From NCBI GenBank assembly GCA_039190895.1, contig JBCCXY010000066.1:1-20771 (forward strand): a stretch of DNA of 20,771 bases, in the 5' to 3' direction. Origin of the DNA: Ovoidimarina sp039190895 (GTDB lineage: Bacteria; Pseudomonadota; Alphaproteobacteria; Rhodobacterales; Rhodobacteraceae). Under the pieces are notes generated by a model that saw only the letters and a program-made list of their open reading frames with translations, had not been told where the DNA came from and searched no databases. The position numbers and the translations under genes are program-made. Of this stretch, positions 1 through 6,680 are shown piece after piece (position 1 is the stretch's first letter; each line of letters starts with the position of its first letter).

Positions 1-267
1 GAACGCCTGCGCATGGGTGGCGGCCCATGTCTTGAGCAGCGCAAAATGCCGCTCTCGCCCGCCGCCTGTCAGGTAGTGCCCCCGGCTTTGCAGCCGCAGG
101 TCCCCGTCCAGCCCGAAGGACACGGCAGAGTTGGCGCCGTCGAGTTTCTCCTCAACGATCAGATCAAGGCCGCGCAGTTCGGCCAGTGGTTTGTCATCCG
201 CGATATCCCCGGCCTGAAGGCGGGAGCCTTCGATATGCCGGGTGCGCGGGTATTTCAGGAGGGTCAT
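1..267 (-). CDS. RNA ligase family protein, N-terminal part (runs off window)
   Basis: These 89 codons are the 5' part of a gene that continues beyond the left edge. The reading starts MTLLKYPRTRHIEGS and contains E40-K41-L42-D43-G44-A45-N46, the motif I (KxDG) of covalent nucleotidyltransferases, in which Lys41 would carry AMP. It is followed by a Ser61-Arg62-Gly63 element like motif Ia of T4 Rnl2-type RNA ligases. By family, such enzymes seal nicks in RNA or RNA/DNA duplexes through an adenylated enzyme. The ATG at 265-267 is preceded by GAGGT, a reasonable ribosome binding site. The C-terminal motifs are outside the window, so activity and exact subfamily cannot be judged. A DNA ligase is less likely, because motif I comes very early with no N-terminal domain before it. 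Confidence 0.75.
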   Translation of the reverse strand, partial: MTLLKYPRTRHIEGSRLQAGDIADDKPLAELRGLDLIVEEKLDGANSAVSFGLDGDLRLQSRGHYLTGGGRERHFALLKTWAATHAQAF

Positions 268-481
268 CCCGGACCTCGCGATGTTGATTGGAACGTGCGT
301 GCGACCACCGCTGCCCCAGGGGGCCGGAGTGTCGAGAGTATGTGCACGGTGCTCGCTACATCGGATCAGGGTCGGCTTTAGGTTTCGTTGGGATCGCGGG
401 GTTAACGGGTGAAGTATCGTAAATCAACCGTTTCGTGCCGGGGCAGTCATTGCAGGTTGGTGGCCACTGTCATCGCGGGAC

Positions 482-522
482 CGGAAAATTGGATTTTCCG
501 TCACGATTTCTTCAAGAAATCG
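482..522 (-). terminator. Two tandem hairpins downstream of purA
   Basis: Two separate inverted repeats lie just past the purA stop. At 504-522 a 7-bp stem (CGATTTC/GAAATCG) closes a 5-nt loop. At 482-500 an 8-bp stem (CGGAAAAT/ATTTTCCG) closes a 3-nt loop. They probably end purA transcription. Neither has a long U tract, so factor-independent termination is uncertain. They may also insulate the RNA-ligase gene, which is read in the same direction. Confidence 0.45.
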
Positions 523-537
523 GCCCCTCCCTCGCCT

Positions 538-1830
538 TCAGTCCGCGAACGGGTCGGTCACGAGGATCGTGTCGTCCCGCTCCGGCGAGGTCGACAGCAG
601 CGCCACGGGGCAGCGGATCAGTTCCTCCACCCGCCGGACATACTTGATCGCCTCGGGCGGCAGATCGGCCCAGCTGCGCGCCCCGGCGGTGGAGGCCTGC
701 CAGCCCGGCAGCGTCTCATATACAGGCTCGACCCGGGCCTGCTTGTCCGCGGCGGTGGGCAGGTAGTCGAACACCTCCTCCCCAATCCGATAGCCGGTGC
801 AGATCTTCAGCTCTTCCAACCCGTCCAGCACGTCCAGCTTCGTCAAAGCGATCCCTCGCACGCCGGACAACGCACAGGTCTGGCGCACCAGCACCGCGTC
901 GAACCACCCGCAGCGGCGGTCGCGGCCTGTGACGGTGCCCTTCTCCCGGCCCACCTCAGCGAGGTGCTTGCCGATCTCATCGTGCAGCTCACACGGGAAC
1001 GGCCCTTCGCCCACCCGTGTGGTGTATGCCTTCACGATTCCCAGCACGAACCCAATCGCATTGGGCCCCAGCCCTGTCCCGGAGGCCGCCATCCCCGACA
1101 TCGTCGTCGACGAGGTCACAAACGGATACGTGCCGAAATCCACGTCGAGCAGCGCCCCCTGCGCCCCCTCGAACAGGATCCGCTGCCCTGCCCGACGCCG
1201 TTGATCCAGCTCACGCCAAACCGGCGCGGCGAAGTGCAGGATCTTCGGCGCCACCTCTTCCAGCGCGGCGCGAAGCGCGTCTCCGTCTATCTCTTCCAGC
1301 CCTAGCCCCCGCCGCAAGGCGTTGTGGTGGGTCAGGAGCCGCGCAATTCGCGCCTCCAGCGTCGGCCCATCGGCGAGGTCCGCCACACGGATCACCCGAC
1401 GCCCGACCTTATCCTCATACGCCGGCCCGATCCCGCGACCAGTTGTGCCGATCTTCGCGACCCGGTTCGATTGCTCGCGAGCTCGGTCCAGCTCGCCGTG
1501 CAGCGGCAGGATTAGCGGCGTGTTCTCGGCGATCATCAGGTTTTCGGGCGTTACCTTGACCCCCTGCCCCTCGATCTTCTCGATCTCATTCACCAGTGCC
1601 CAAGGGTCCAGCACCACTCCGTTGCCGATGACCGACAGCTTCCCCTCTCGCAAAATGCCCGACGGCAGCAGCGACAGCTTGTAAACCTCGCCATCGATGA
1701 CCAGCGTATGACCGGCATTGTGGCCACCCTGAAACCGGGCAATCACATCCGCCCGTTCCGACAGCCAATCGACGATCTTGCCCTTGCCCTCGTCACCCCA
1801 TTGGGCGCCGACCACCACCACGTTTGTCAT
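538..1830 (-). CDS. purA: Adenylosuccinate synthetase
   Basis: This 430-residue protein has the usual PurA length. It joins IMP and aspartate using GTP to make adenylosuccinate, the first committed step to AMP, in the cytoplasm. The N-terminus carries the GTP-binding motif GDEGKGK (residues 12-18, with Asp13 and Lys16), and GGHNAGHT follows at 35-42 with catalytic His41. Further on are STTMSG, RCGWFD and TKLDVLDGL, all conserved PurA blocks. The start at 1830 is chosen because MTNVVVVGAQWGDEG matches the family N-terminus. The frame stays open upstream to 2322, but that extension is low-complexity, unlike any PurA, and lies over the opposite-strand gene. The gene is divergent from the DUF6524-like gene, with 123 bp between the starts. 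Confidence 0.97.
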   Translation of the reverse strand: MTNVVVVGAQWGDEGKGKIVDWLSERADVIARFQGGHNAGHTLVIDGEVYKLSLLPSGILREGKLSVIGNGVVLDPWALVNEIEKIEGQGVKVTPENLMIAENTPLILPLHGELDRAREQSNRVAKIGTTGRGIGPAYEDKVGRRVIRVADLADGPTLEARIARLLTHHNALRRGLGLEEIDGDALRAALEEVAPKILHFAAPVWRELDQRRRAGQRILFEGAQGALLDVDFGTYPFVTSSTTMSGMAASGTGLGPNAIGFVLGIVKAYTTRVGEGPFPCELHDEIGKHLAEVGREKGTVTGRDRRCGWFDAVLVRQTCALSGVRGIALTKLDVLDGLEELKICTGYRIGEEVFDYLPTAADKQARVEPVYETLPGWQASTAGARSWADLPPEAIKYVRRVEELIRCPVALLSTSPERDDTILVTDPFAD

Positions 1831-1953
1831 GCCACCTATCCCCGTCGCGAAAACGCCGACGGCCCCTATAGCGATGGCGCCCCCGAAGCGCCAGTGCTGG
1901 ACATTCGCCCCCACGGCACGGCATGCACAGCGAAACCACGCAAGGTGACAGGC

Positions 1954-2349
1954 ATGGGCTTCCTCTTTCGCTGGCTTGCGGCATTCGCGCTGCTCGCGCT
2001 GACCTTCAACCCGACGGAGGTCAACTTCGTCCGCTGGGCCACACGCTCGTGGGAGGCGCAGACGGCGCTCGTCGTCCTGCTCGGCCTGCTGCTGACGACG
2101 GGGTACATCATTTACCTGCGGGCCACACTCCGCTCCATCGGGCCGTTCGGGATGGCGCTTATCGCCGCGATCTTCGGCGCCCTGATCTGGGTGCTGATCG
2201 ACTGGGGCATCCTGCGGCTCGACAACCCGGGGCTCAACGTGTGGCTCGGCCTGCTGGCCGGATCGCTGATCCTTGGCATTGGCCTGTCGTGGAGCATCGT
2301 GCGCCGACACCTCACTGGCCAAACAGATGTCGACGATGTTGACGAATAG
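1954..2349 (+). CDS. DUF6524-like four-helix inner-membrane protein
   Basis: This 131-residue hydrophobic protein has four predicted membrane helices (about residues 3-19, 37-55, 64-85 and 94-114) and an acidic tail ending DVDDVDE. The opening MGFLFRWLAAF followed by TFNPTEVNFVRWA resembles a small uncharacterised membrane family of Rhodobacterales that I recall as DUF6524; its function is unknown. The ATG at 1954 is chosen because an AAGGTG ribosome-binding-like sequence lies about 8 bases upstream and the first helix begins at once. The frame is open further upstream, but that part is antisense to purA. It precedes secG by 71 bp and may share its transcript. A link to protein export is only suggested by position. 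Confidence 0.8.
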   Translation: MGFLFRWLAAFALLALTFNPTEVNFVRWATRSWEAQTALVVLLGLLLTTGYIIYLRATLRSIGPFGMALIAAIFGALIWVLIDWGILRLDNPGLNVWLGLLAGSLILGIGLSWSIVRRHLTGQTDVDDVDE

Positions 2350-2365
2350 GCCAGAAAAGCTTGCG

Positions 2366-2416
2366 GGACGGGCGCGCAGCGACTAGGTAGCACGCTGTTG
2401 CAACTCAGGCCCGTCC
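2366..2416 (+). promoter_or_regulatory. Possible 5'-leader hairpin before secG
   Basis: An 8-bp inverted repeat, GGACGGGC at 2366-2373 and GCCCGTCC at 2409-2416, ends four bases before the secG ATG. There is no clear ribosome binding site for secG. If the repeat forms in the mRNA, it would sit directly against the initiation region. The 35-nt loop makes the structure uncertain. Confidence 0.25.
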
Positions 2417-2420
2417 GCTC

Positions 2421-2774
2421 ATGGAAAACGTCGTCCTTATCGTCCACTTGCTTCTGGCGCTCGCCCTCATCGGCGTCGTGCTGCTTCAGCGGTCTGAGGG
2501 CGGTGGGCTCGGCATGGGCGGCGGGGGCGGCGGTGTAAATGCACGGTCGGGCCTGACGGCGATGCACAAGCTGACATGGGTCTTTGCGGTCGCGTTCATC
2601 GCCACGTCTCTGACGCTGACCATTTTCGCGGCGGAAACCTCGTCCGACTCGGGCGTTCTGGATCGGCTTGGTGTACCGGCTGAAAGCGGGGCCGAGGGCC
2701 TGCTGCCGCCCGGGGACAGCCTGCTGCCGCCAAGCGCAAGCGACGACCCGCTGGCACCACCTCCGGTCGAGTAA
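2421..2774 (+). CDS. secG: Preprotein translocase subunit SecG
   Basis: SecG is a small inner-membrane subunit of the SecYEG channel that helps SecA-driven protein export. The 117-residue product has two membrane helices (about 4-22 and 50-70). Between them is the typical SecG segment LLQRSEGGGLGMGGG, which is glycine-rich and cytoplasmic, followed by the semi-conserved LTWVFAVAF. The tail after residue 72 is acidic and proline-rich (LLPPGDSLLPPSAS...PPPVE), longer than the compact enterobacterial form but common in alphaproteobacteria. The next gene downstream is pyrG, 163 bp away, an arrangement I know from related genomes. The ATG at 2421 is the only start giving a proper first helix. Confidence 0.95.
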   Translation: MENVVLIVHLLLALALIGVVLLQRSEGGGLGMGGGGGGVNARSGLTAMHKLTWVFAVAFIATSLTLTIFAAETSSDSGVLDRLGVPAESGAEGLLPPGDSLLPPSASDDPLAPPPVE

Positions 2775-2937
2775 ACCCGACTTTTTGCGGCTTTCACTGC
2801 GGCGGGCACAGGATGTTGCGTCTGTGGGGTTGGCATCCGCCAGCGAATCCGATACTTCTTAAATCCCGTGAGAGGCGGAATGGCTGACGCTCAATTCCGC
2901 TGATCCGACCACCAGTTTCGGCGCGGGGATCAGGTAA

Positions 2938-4584
2938 ATGGCAGCACGGTTTGTCTTCGTCACGGGCGGAGTGGTGTCCTCATTGGGCAAGGGCCTCGCG
3001 TCCGCCGCGCTTGGTGCATTGCTGCAGGCGCGGGGCTATTCGGTGCGATTGCGCAAGCTGGACCCGTACCTGAACGTCGACCCCGGCACGATGAGCCCGT
3101 TTGAGCATGGCGAGGTCTTCGTCACCGATGACGGGGCCGAGACCGACCTCGACCTCGGCCATTACGAGCGCTTCACCGGTGTCGCCGCGCGCTGGACCGA
3201 CAGCGTGTCGTCGGGGCGCATCTATTCGACGGTGCTGGAGAAGGAGCGGCGCGGGGATTACCTTGGCAAGACGATCCAGGTGATCCCCCATGTGACCAAT
3301 GAAATCAAAGACTTCATCCGCGTGGGCGAGGACGAGGTTGACTTCATGCTCTGCGAGATCGGCGGCACCGTCGGCGATATCGAGGGCCTGCCCTTCTTCG
3401 AGGCGATCCGCCAGTTCGCGCAGGAAAAGCCGCGGGGGGAGTGCATCTTCATGCACCTCACCCTCCTGCCGTGGATCGCGGCCTCGGGGGAGCTTAAGAC
3501 CAAGCCCACACAGCACTCGGTCAAAGAGTTGCGCTCAATCGGGATCGCGCCGGACGTGCTCGTCTGCCGCTCGGACAAGCCGATCCCCGAGAAAGAGCGT
3601 GAGAAGATCGCCCTGTTCTGCAATGTCCGCAAGGAAGATGTGATCGCCGCCCCCGACCTGTCGTCGATCTATGAAGCGCCGCTGGCCTATCACCGCGAGG
3701 GTTTGGATCAGGCCGTACTCGACGCCTTCCGGATCGAGCCGGCGCCGAAGCCAAACCTCGACCGCTGGGTCGACGTGCAAGACCGGATTGAGAACGCCGA
3801 GGGCGAGGTCCGCGTGGCCATCGTCGGGAAATACACGCAGCTAGAGGACGCCTATAAGTCCATCGCCGAGGCGTTGACCCATGGCGGCATGGCCAACCGC
3901 GTGCGTGTGAGGGCCGAGTGGATCGACGCCGAGATATTCGAAAACGCGGACCCGGCGCCGTATCTGGAAGGCTATCACGCCATTCTCGTTCCCGGCGGGT
4001 TTGGCGAACGCGGAACGGAAGGAAAGATAAAAGCCGCGGAATTCGCGCGGACGCGGAAGATTCCGTATCTTGGCATCTGCCTGGGCATGCAAATGGCCGT
4101 GATTGAAGCGGCGCGGAACCTTGTGGGCCTCAAAAAAGCGGGGTCCGAGGAATTTGACCACGAGTCCGGGGAAAAGCGGTTTGAACCGGTCGTGTACCAC
4201 TTAAAGGAGTGGGTGAAGGGCAACATGACCGAAGAGCGGAACGTGGGCGACGACAAGGGCGGCACCATGCGCCTCGGCGCGTACACGGCGCATCTGCAGA
4301 AGGGGTCACGCGTGGCCGAGGTCTATGACACCGAGGTCATCGAAGAACGCCACCGCCACCGTTACGAGGTCGACATCAAGTACCGTGATCGGCTTGAGAA
4401 AAAGGGGCTTTCGTTCTCGGGCATCTCCCCCGATGGGCGCCTGCCCGAGATCGTCGAGGTCAGCGATCATCCGTGGTTCATCGGCGTCCAGTTCCACCCG
4501 GAGCTCAAATCCAAGCCCTTCGCGCCGCACCCCCTCTTCGCCGACTTCGTGCGCGCGGCAAAGGATATCTCACGCCTCGTCTAG
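2938..4584 (+). CDS. pyrG: CTP synthase (glutamine hydrolysing)
   Basis: PyrG converts UTP to CTP with ATP and ammonia taken from glutamine, the last step of pyrimidine nucleotide synthesis. The 548-residue length is normal. The N-terminal synthase domain opens with FVTGGVVSSLGKG (about 7-19), a P-loop with Lys18, then KLDPYLNVDPGTMSPFEHGEV and CEIGGTVGDIE, which are diagnostic. The C-terminal class I glutamine amidotransferase domain has the nucleophile Cys381 in GICLGMQ and His520/Glu522 in QFHPELKSKP, so the triad is intact. ATG 2938 follows a weak AGG-containing site (GGGGATCAGGTAA). Nothing is truncated or unusual. Confidence 0.98.
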   Translation: MAARFVFVTGGVVSSLGKGLASAALGALLQARGYSVRLRKLDPYLNVDPGTMSPFEHGEVFVTDDGAETDLDLGHYERFTGVAARWTDSVSSGRIYSTVLEKERRGDYLGKTIQVIPHVTNEIKDFIRVGEDEVDFMLCEIGGTVGDIEGLPFFEAIRQFAQEKPRGECIFMHLTLLPWIAASGELKTKPTQHSVKELRSIGIAPDVLVCRSDKPIPEKEREKIALFCNVRKEDVIAAPDLSSIYEAPLAYHREGLDQAVLDAFRIEPAPKPNLDRWVDVQDRIENAEGEVRVAIVGKYTQLEDAYKSIAEALTHGGMANRVRVRAEWIDAEIFENADPAPYLEGYHAILVPGGFGERGTEGKIKAAEFARTRKIPYLGICLGMQMAVIEAARNLVGLKKAGSEEFDHESGEKRFEPVVYHLKEWVKGNMTEERNVGDDKGGTMRLGAYTAHLQKGSRVAEVYDTEVIEERHRHRYEVDIKYRDRLEKKGLSFSGISPDGRLPEIVEVSDHPWFIGVQFHPELKSKPFAPHPLFADFVRAAKDISRLV

Positions 4585-4594
4585 CGGCCCTGCG

Positions 4595-4615
4595 ATTCGC
4601 GCCCCACAAGCGAAT
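4595..4615 (+). terminator. Weak hairpin after pyrG
   Basis: ATTCGC (4595-4600) and GCGAAT (4610-4615) form a 6-bp stem with a 9-nt loop, 10 bases after the pyrG stop codon, followed by a TCTCCCTT stretch. The position suits a transcription terminator, but the stem is short. Confidence 0.3.
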
Positions 4616-4709
4616 TCTCCCTTGGGTTGTGTCGTTTGAAGCATGTGAAACGCGCTGTCCGCGAATTGGCAACAACCGAATTAAGGCAGGACGGCCATGT
4701 GAAACCGAT

Positions 4710-4731
4710 CACAATCCTCACGCGGATTGTG
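4710..4731 (+). other. Perfect 8-bp inverted repeat
   Basis: CACAATCC (4710-4717) and GGATTGTG (4724-4731) form a perfect 8-bp stem around a 6-nt loop, followed by GGGGG rather than T residues. It lies 16 bases before the doubtful small ORF at 4748. It could be an operator or an RNA hairpin; no function can be assigned. Confidence 0.4.
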
Positions 4732-4747
4732 GGGGGTTCAGAAACAT

Positions 4748-4921
4748 ATGGCAGAGAAAACAGGGGAATCGCTGTCTGCCGTTTCGACAATCGAATTACT
4801 GCAAAACTGTAGTCGATTTATTGAATTCACGGATTGGGCAGCGTGTCCGGAAATTGACACATACAAGGGCATTCACGCCGGATTGGTGCCGCAACTCAAC
4901 GTGACAACAGGGCCGTGGTAA
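4748..4921 (+). CDS. Doubtful small ORF, 57 residues
   Basis: I do not recognise this ORF. It would start at ATG 4748 and encode MAEKTGESLSAVSTIELLQN and so on, ending NVTTGPW. It has no signal peptide, no membrane segment and two cysteines. Its base composition is more AT-rich than that of neighbouring genes. There is no good ribosome binding site: the nearest purine run is GGGGGG at 4731-4736, about 11 bases upstream. The mixed, soluble-looking composition is the only point in its favour. It may be chance, or a fragment of a foreign gene. Confidence 0.22.
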   Translation: MAEKTGESLSAVSTIELLQNCSRFIEFTDWAACPEIDTYKGIHAGLVPQLNVTTGPW

Positions 4922-4937
4922 CGAGTGATCGCGTGGG

Positions 4938-4963
4938 GCGCGCTGGAGACCTCTCCGGCGCGC
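4938..4963 (-). terminator. GC-rich hairpin downstream of the LysR gene
   Basis: An 11-bp stem, GCGCGCTGGAG (4938-4948) with CTCCGGCGCGC (4953-4963), contains one G-T wobble and has a 4-nt loop. It begins 12 bases beyond the stop codon of the minus-strand LysR gene, the right place for its terminator. It lacks a U tract. Confidence 0.45.
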
Positions 4964-4975
4964 TCGCTGGGGGCC

Positions 4976-5863
4976 TTAGCTTCTGACCGCAAAACTCGCG
5001 CGCAGATGATCCGCCGCCGCCTCGACCGCACAGGCCGGATCCTTCCGCACGGCGAGACCCAGCGTGTACTCTGGCAACGTCGGCAAGCCGCAGGACGGGC
5101 GCGCCTCCACCACGTCCCCGCCAAGGCATGACCTCGGCACAGGCGCCACCACGAGGTCCGCAAGGATCGCCGCCCGCTGGCCCGAGATATGCGCCGACTG
5201 GAAGCGAATGCGATAGTCGCGCCCCGCCTCTTGCAGGCCCTTCAACCCCGCATCGCGCCAGGCACAACCCTCTTCCCAGACCGAGACCGGCAGCGGGTCC
5301 CGCTCTGCCGCGACGCCGCCCTTCAGGCCCGCCCAAACCAGCGGCTCTTTCAGCAGCACCTCGGTCTCATCAGTGCCCTTGAAGCCCGCGTTGCGGGTCG
5401 CGATGGCAAGGTCCAACGCCCCGTCCCTCACCATGTCGACCATGCGGTTGGTGCTTTCGACCACAACGTTCAGCGCCACCCCGCAATGCGTCTCGTCAAA
5501 CCGGCGCAGCACTGGGGGCAGGAACCGCTCGGCCACGTCATCAGGCGCGCCCAGATGCACCTCGCCCACGACCTCAGGCTCGACAAAGCGCGAGACCATC
5601 TCGCGGTTCAGTGCCAACAGGCGCCGCCCATGCTCAACCAGCGCCGCCCCGTCCGGGGTCAGCGACACCCGGCGACTGTCGCGCACGAAGATCGGACGGC
5701 CCAACATCTCTTCCATCTTCTTGACCTGCATCGACACCGCCGAGGGCGTGCGCAGCACCGCCTCAGCCGCCTGCGAGAAGTTGCCAGTGTCGGCAATCGC
5801 CACCAGCGTCTTGAGCAAGTCGAGTTCCAACAGCGGGATATGCGGGACGGAGTGCTTGTTCAT
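4976..5863 (-). CDS. LysR-family transcriptional regulator
   Basis: This 295-residue protein is a typical LysR-type regulator: an N-terminal winged helix-turn-helix and a C-terminal effector-binding domain in the cytoplasm. The DNA-binding part covers about residues 11-75, with LDLLKTLVAIADTGNFSQAA and TPSAVSMQVKKMEEMLGRPIF, the conserved helix-turn-helix signature, then RRVSLTPDG. The effector domain (about 95-290) starts VGEVHLGAPDDVAERFLP, with the usual PVL spacing. It is divergent from a DUF1127 gene across 118 bp, a pairing that is recurrent in alphaproteobacteria, so it may control that gene as well as itself. The effector is unknown. It is unlikely to belong to the transporter operon further right, which has its own promoter gap. 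Confidence 0.93.
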   Translation of the reverse strand: MNKHSVPHIPLLELDLLKTLVAIADTGNFSQAAEAVLRTPSAVSMQVKKMEEMLGRPIFVRDSRRVSLTPDGAALVEHGRRLLALNREMVSRFVEPEVVGEVHLGAPDDVAERFLPPVLRRFDETHCGVALNVVVESTNRMVDMVRDGALDLAIATRNAGFKGTDETEVLLKEPLVWAGLKGGVAAERDPLPVSVWEEGCAWRDAGLKGLQEAGRDYRIRFQSAHISGQRAAILADLVVAPVPRSCLGGDVVEARPSCGLPTLPEYTLGLAVRKDPACAVEAAADHLRASFAVRS

Positions 5864-5981
5864 GGGCGTCTTTCAGATATTCTGTAAGCTGACGTCAAAA
5901 CTATTCGTTTGATTGATGTATGGCCCGGCGCCATTCTCCAGTCAAGACGAAGCAACAACCCAACACGAAAGGATCACAGCC
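5864..5981. promoter_or_regulatory. Divergent LysR / DUF1127 control region
   Basis: This 118-bp spacer holds the promoters of both genes. TCAAA (5895-5899) and TTTGA (5908-5912) form an inverted repeat with an 8-base spacer, a possible LysR operator of the T-N11-A class. For the plus strand, TTGATT (5910-5915) and CATTCT (5932-5937), 16 bases apart, resemble a -35/-10 pair. The DUF1127 gene is preceded by AAAGGA. These are pattern matches only. Confidence 0.4.
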
Positions 5982-6176
5982 ATGTTTCCCCTTCTTCCCG
6001 TCGCCCCGTTTGACGTCTCTGAAGTTTACCGCCGCCTCCGCGCCCGTGGGGATATCGCCCACCAGCGCCGCCACAGCCGGGCGAGCCTGCGCGAGGCGCT
6101 GGATCTGAACGACAGTCTTCTGCGCGACGTTGGCATCACCCGGGACGAGATCAACCACGCCCTGCGCAGCCGCTAA
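5982..6176 (+). CDS. DUF1127 domain small protein
   Basis: This 64-residue, arginine-rich protein (MFPLLPVAPFDVSEVYRRLR then ARGDIAHQRR) carries at its C-terminus LNDSLLRDVGITRDEINHAL (42-61), the typical DUF1127 motif (L-D-D-x-L-L-x-D-I-G-x-x-R-x-E-I). Related short DUF1127 proteins in other alphaproteobacteria affect RNA turnover and phosphate or central metabolism, but this member's role is unknown. ATG 5982 is chosen because AAAGGA lies 9 bases upstream and the upstream in-frame extension to 5913 falls in the promoter region. It is divergent from the LysR gene and 60 bp before the TerB-family gene. Confidence 0.88.
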   Translation: MFPLLPVAPFDVSEVYRRLRARGDIAHQRRHSRASLREALDLNDSLLRDVGITRDEINHALRSR

Positions 6177-6201
6177 CACACCCTCTCTCCCCGAGGACGG
6201 C

Positions 6202-6242
6202 TTTTCGCCGTTAGAACATGCGCCTATATCAGGCGCATGTTC
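6202..6242 (+). promoter_or_regulatory. Perfect 12-bp hairpin over the terB start codon; possible leaderless promoter
   Basis: GAACATGCGCCT (6214-6225) and AGGCGCATGTTC (6231-6242) are perfect inverted repeats with a 5-nt loop. The start codon ATG (6237-6239) and the AGG before it lie in the 3' arm. In mRNA this would hide the initiation site. Alternatively, TTTTCG (6202-6207), a 17-base gap and TATATC (6225-6230) could be a promoter with its start point at or near the ATG. The mRNA would then be leaderless and the palindrome would be a DNA operator. A smaller stem, ACGGC/GCCGT with loop TTTTC (6197-6211), just upstream may end the DUF1127 transcript. Confidence 0.5.
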
Positions 6243-6680
6243 GCTGATTTCCTGAACCGCCTCGTCCGGCCCGACCCCGCACCGCTTCCCGAAACCGATG
6301 CCCGTTTGGCGCTGGCCGCGCTTCTTGTACGGATTGCCCGCTCGGACGGGAACTATGCGCCGGAAGAGGTCGCCCGCATCGATAAGACGCTGGAAAAGCG
6401 GTATGCGCTTTCGGTCGCCGACGCGCAGGCGCTGCGGGGCAATGCCGAAACGCTGGAAGGCGAGGCGCCCGACACGGTCCGCTTCACGCGTGCCATCAAG
6501 GATGCCGTGCCCTATGAGGACCGCGAGGGGGTTATTGAGGCGTTGTGGGACGTCGTGCTGGCCGACGGCGTGCGGGATACCGAAGAGGACGCGCTGTTGC
6601 GCCTTGTGTCGAACTTGCTTGGCGTGAACGACCGCGATTCCGCGCTGGCCCGCCAACGGGTTGAGGCCCGACGCGGGTGA
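6237..6680 (+). CDS. TerB-family (tellurite resistance TerB-like) protein
   Basis: This 147-residue, all-helical acidic protein resembles the TerB/DjlA-type domain family. It has two similar blocks: ARSDGNYAPEEVARID (34-49) and DVVLADGVRDTEEDALLRLV (105-124), acidic loop-helix repeats that in TerB proteins bind metal ions. TerB proteins in general are linked to membrane-associated stress response, tellurite resistance and phage defence, but stand-alone copies such as this are common housekeeping hypotheticals with no proven task. The ATG at 6237 is inside a hairpin. The stop overlaps the GTG of the next gene (GTGA at 6677-6680), so the two are probably translationally coupled. Confidence 0.85.
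   Translation: MFADFLNRLVRPDPAPLPETDARLALAALLVRIARSDGNYAPEEVARIDKTLEKRYALSVADAQALRGNAETLEGEAPDTVRFTRAIKDAVPYEDREGVIEALWDVVLADGVRDTEEDALLRLVSNLLGVNDRDSALARQRVEARRG

Larger units (their letters stand above)
4585..4975. other. 391-base gap after pyrG with lower-GC sequence
   Basis: This stretch separates pyrG from the convergent LysR gene. Its middle (about 4620-4900) is clearly poorer in G+C than the flanking genes, with runs such as CGAATTACTGCAAAACTG. I see no RNA gene, no recognised protein and no clear promoter. It holds three inverted repeats (listed separately) and several short overlapping ORFs, of which 4748-4921 is the least implausible. It could be a remnant of a transferred or decayed gene. 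Confidence 0.6.

Noticed and set aside
409..1305. A 298-residue plus-strand ORF across the purA region
   Set aside because: It is the shadow of purA: proline/arginine-rich, no domain signal, and the minus strand carries an unmistakable enzyme.
1831..2322. A 164-residue N-terminal extension of PurA in an open frame
   Set aside because: It is rich in Arg, Gln and Glu, unlike any PurA, lies opposite the DUF6524-like gene, and MTNVVVVGAQWGDEG is the family's own start.
2775..2937. A possible tRNA between secG and pyrG
   Set aside because: Checked because tRNA genes can lie near secG; no acceptor stem, T-loop (GTTCGA) or anticodon arm could be built. Only a 7-bp inverted repeat (GCGGAAT/ATTCCGC at 2875-2900) is present.
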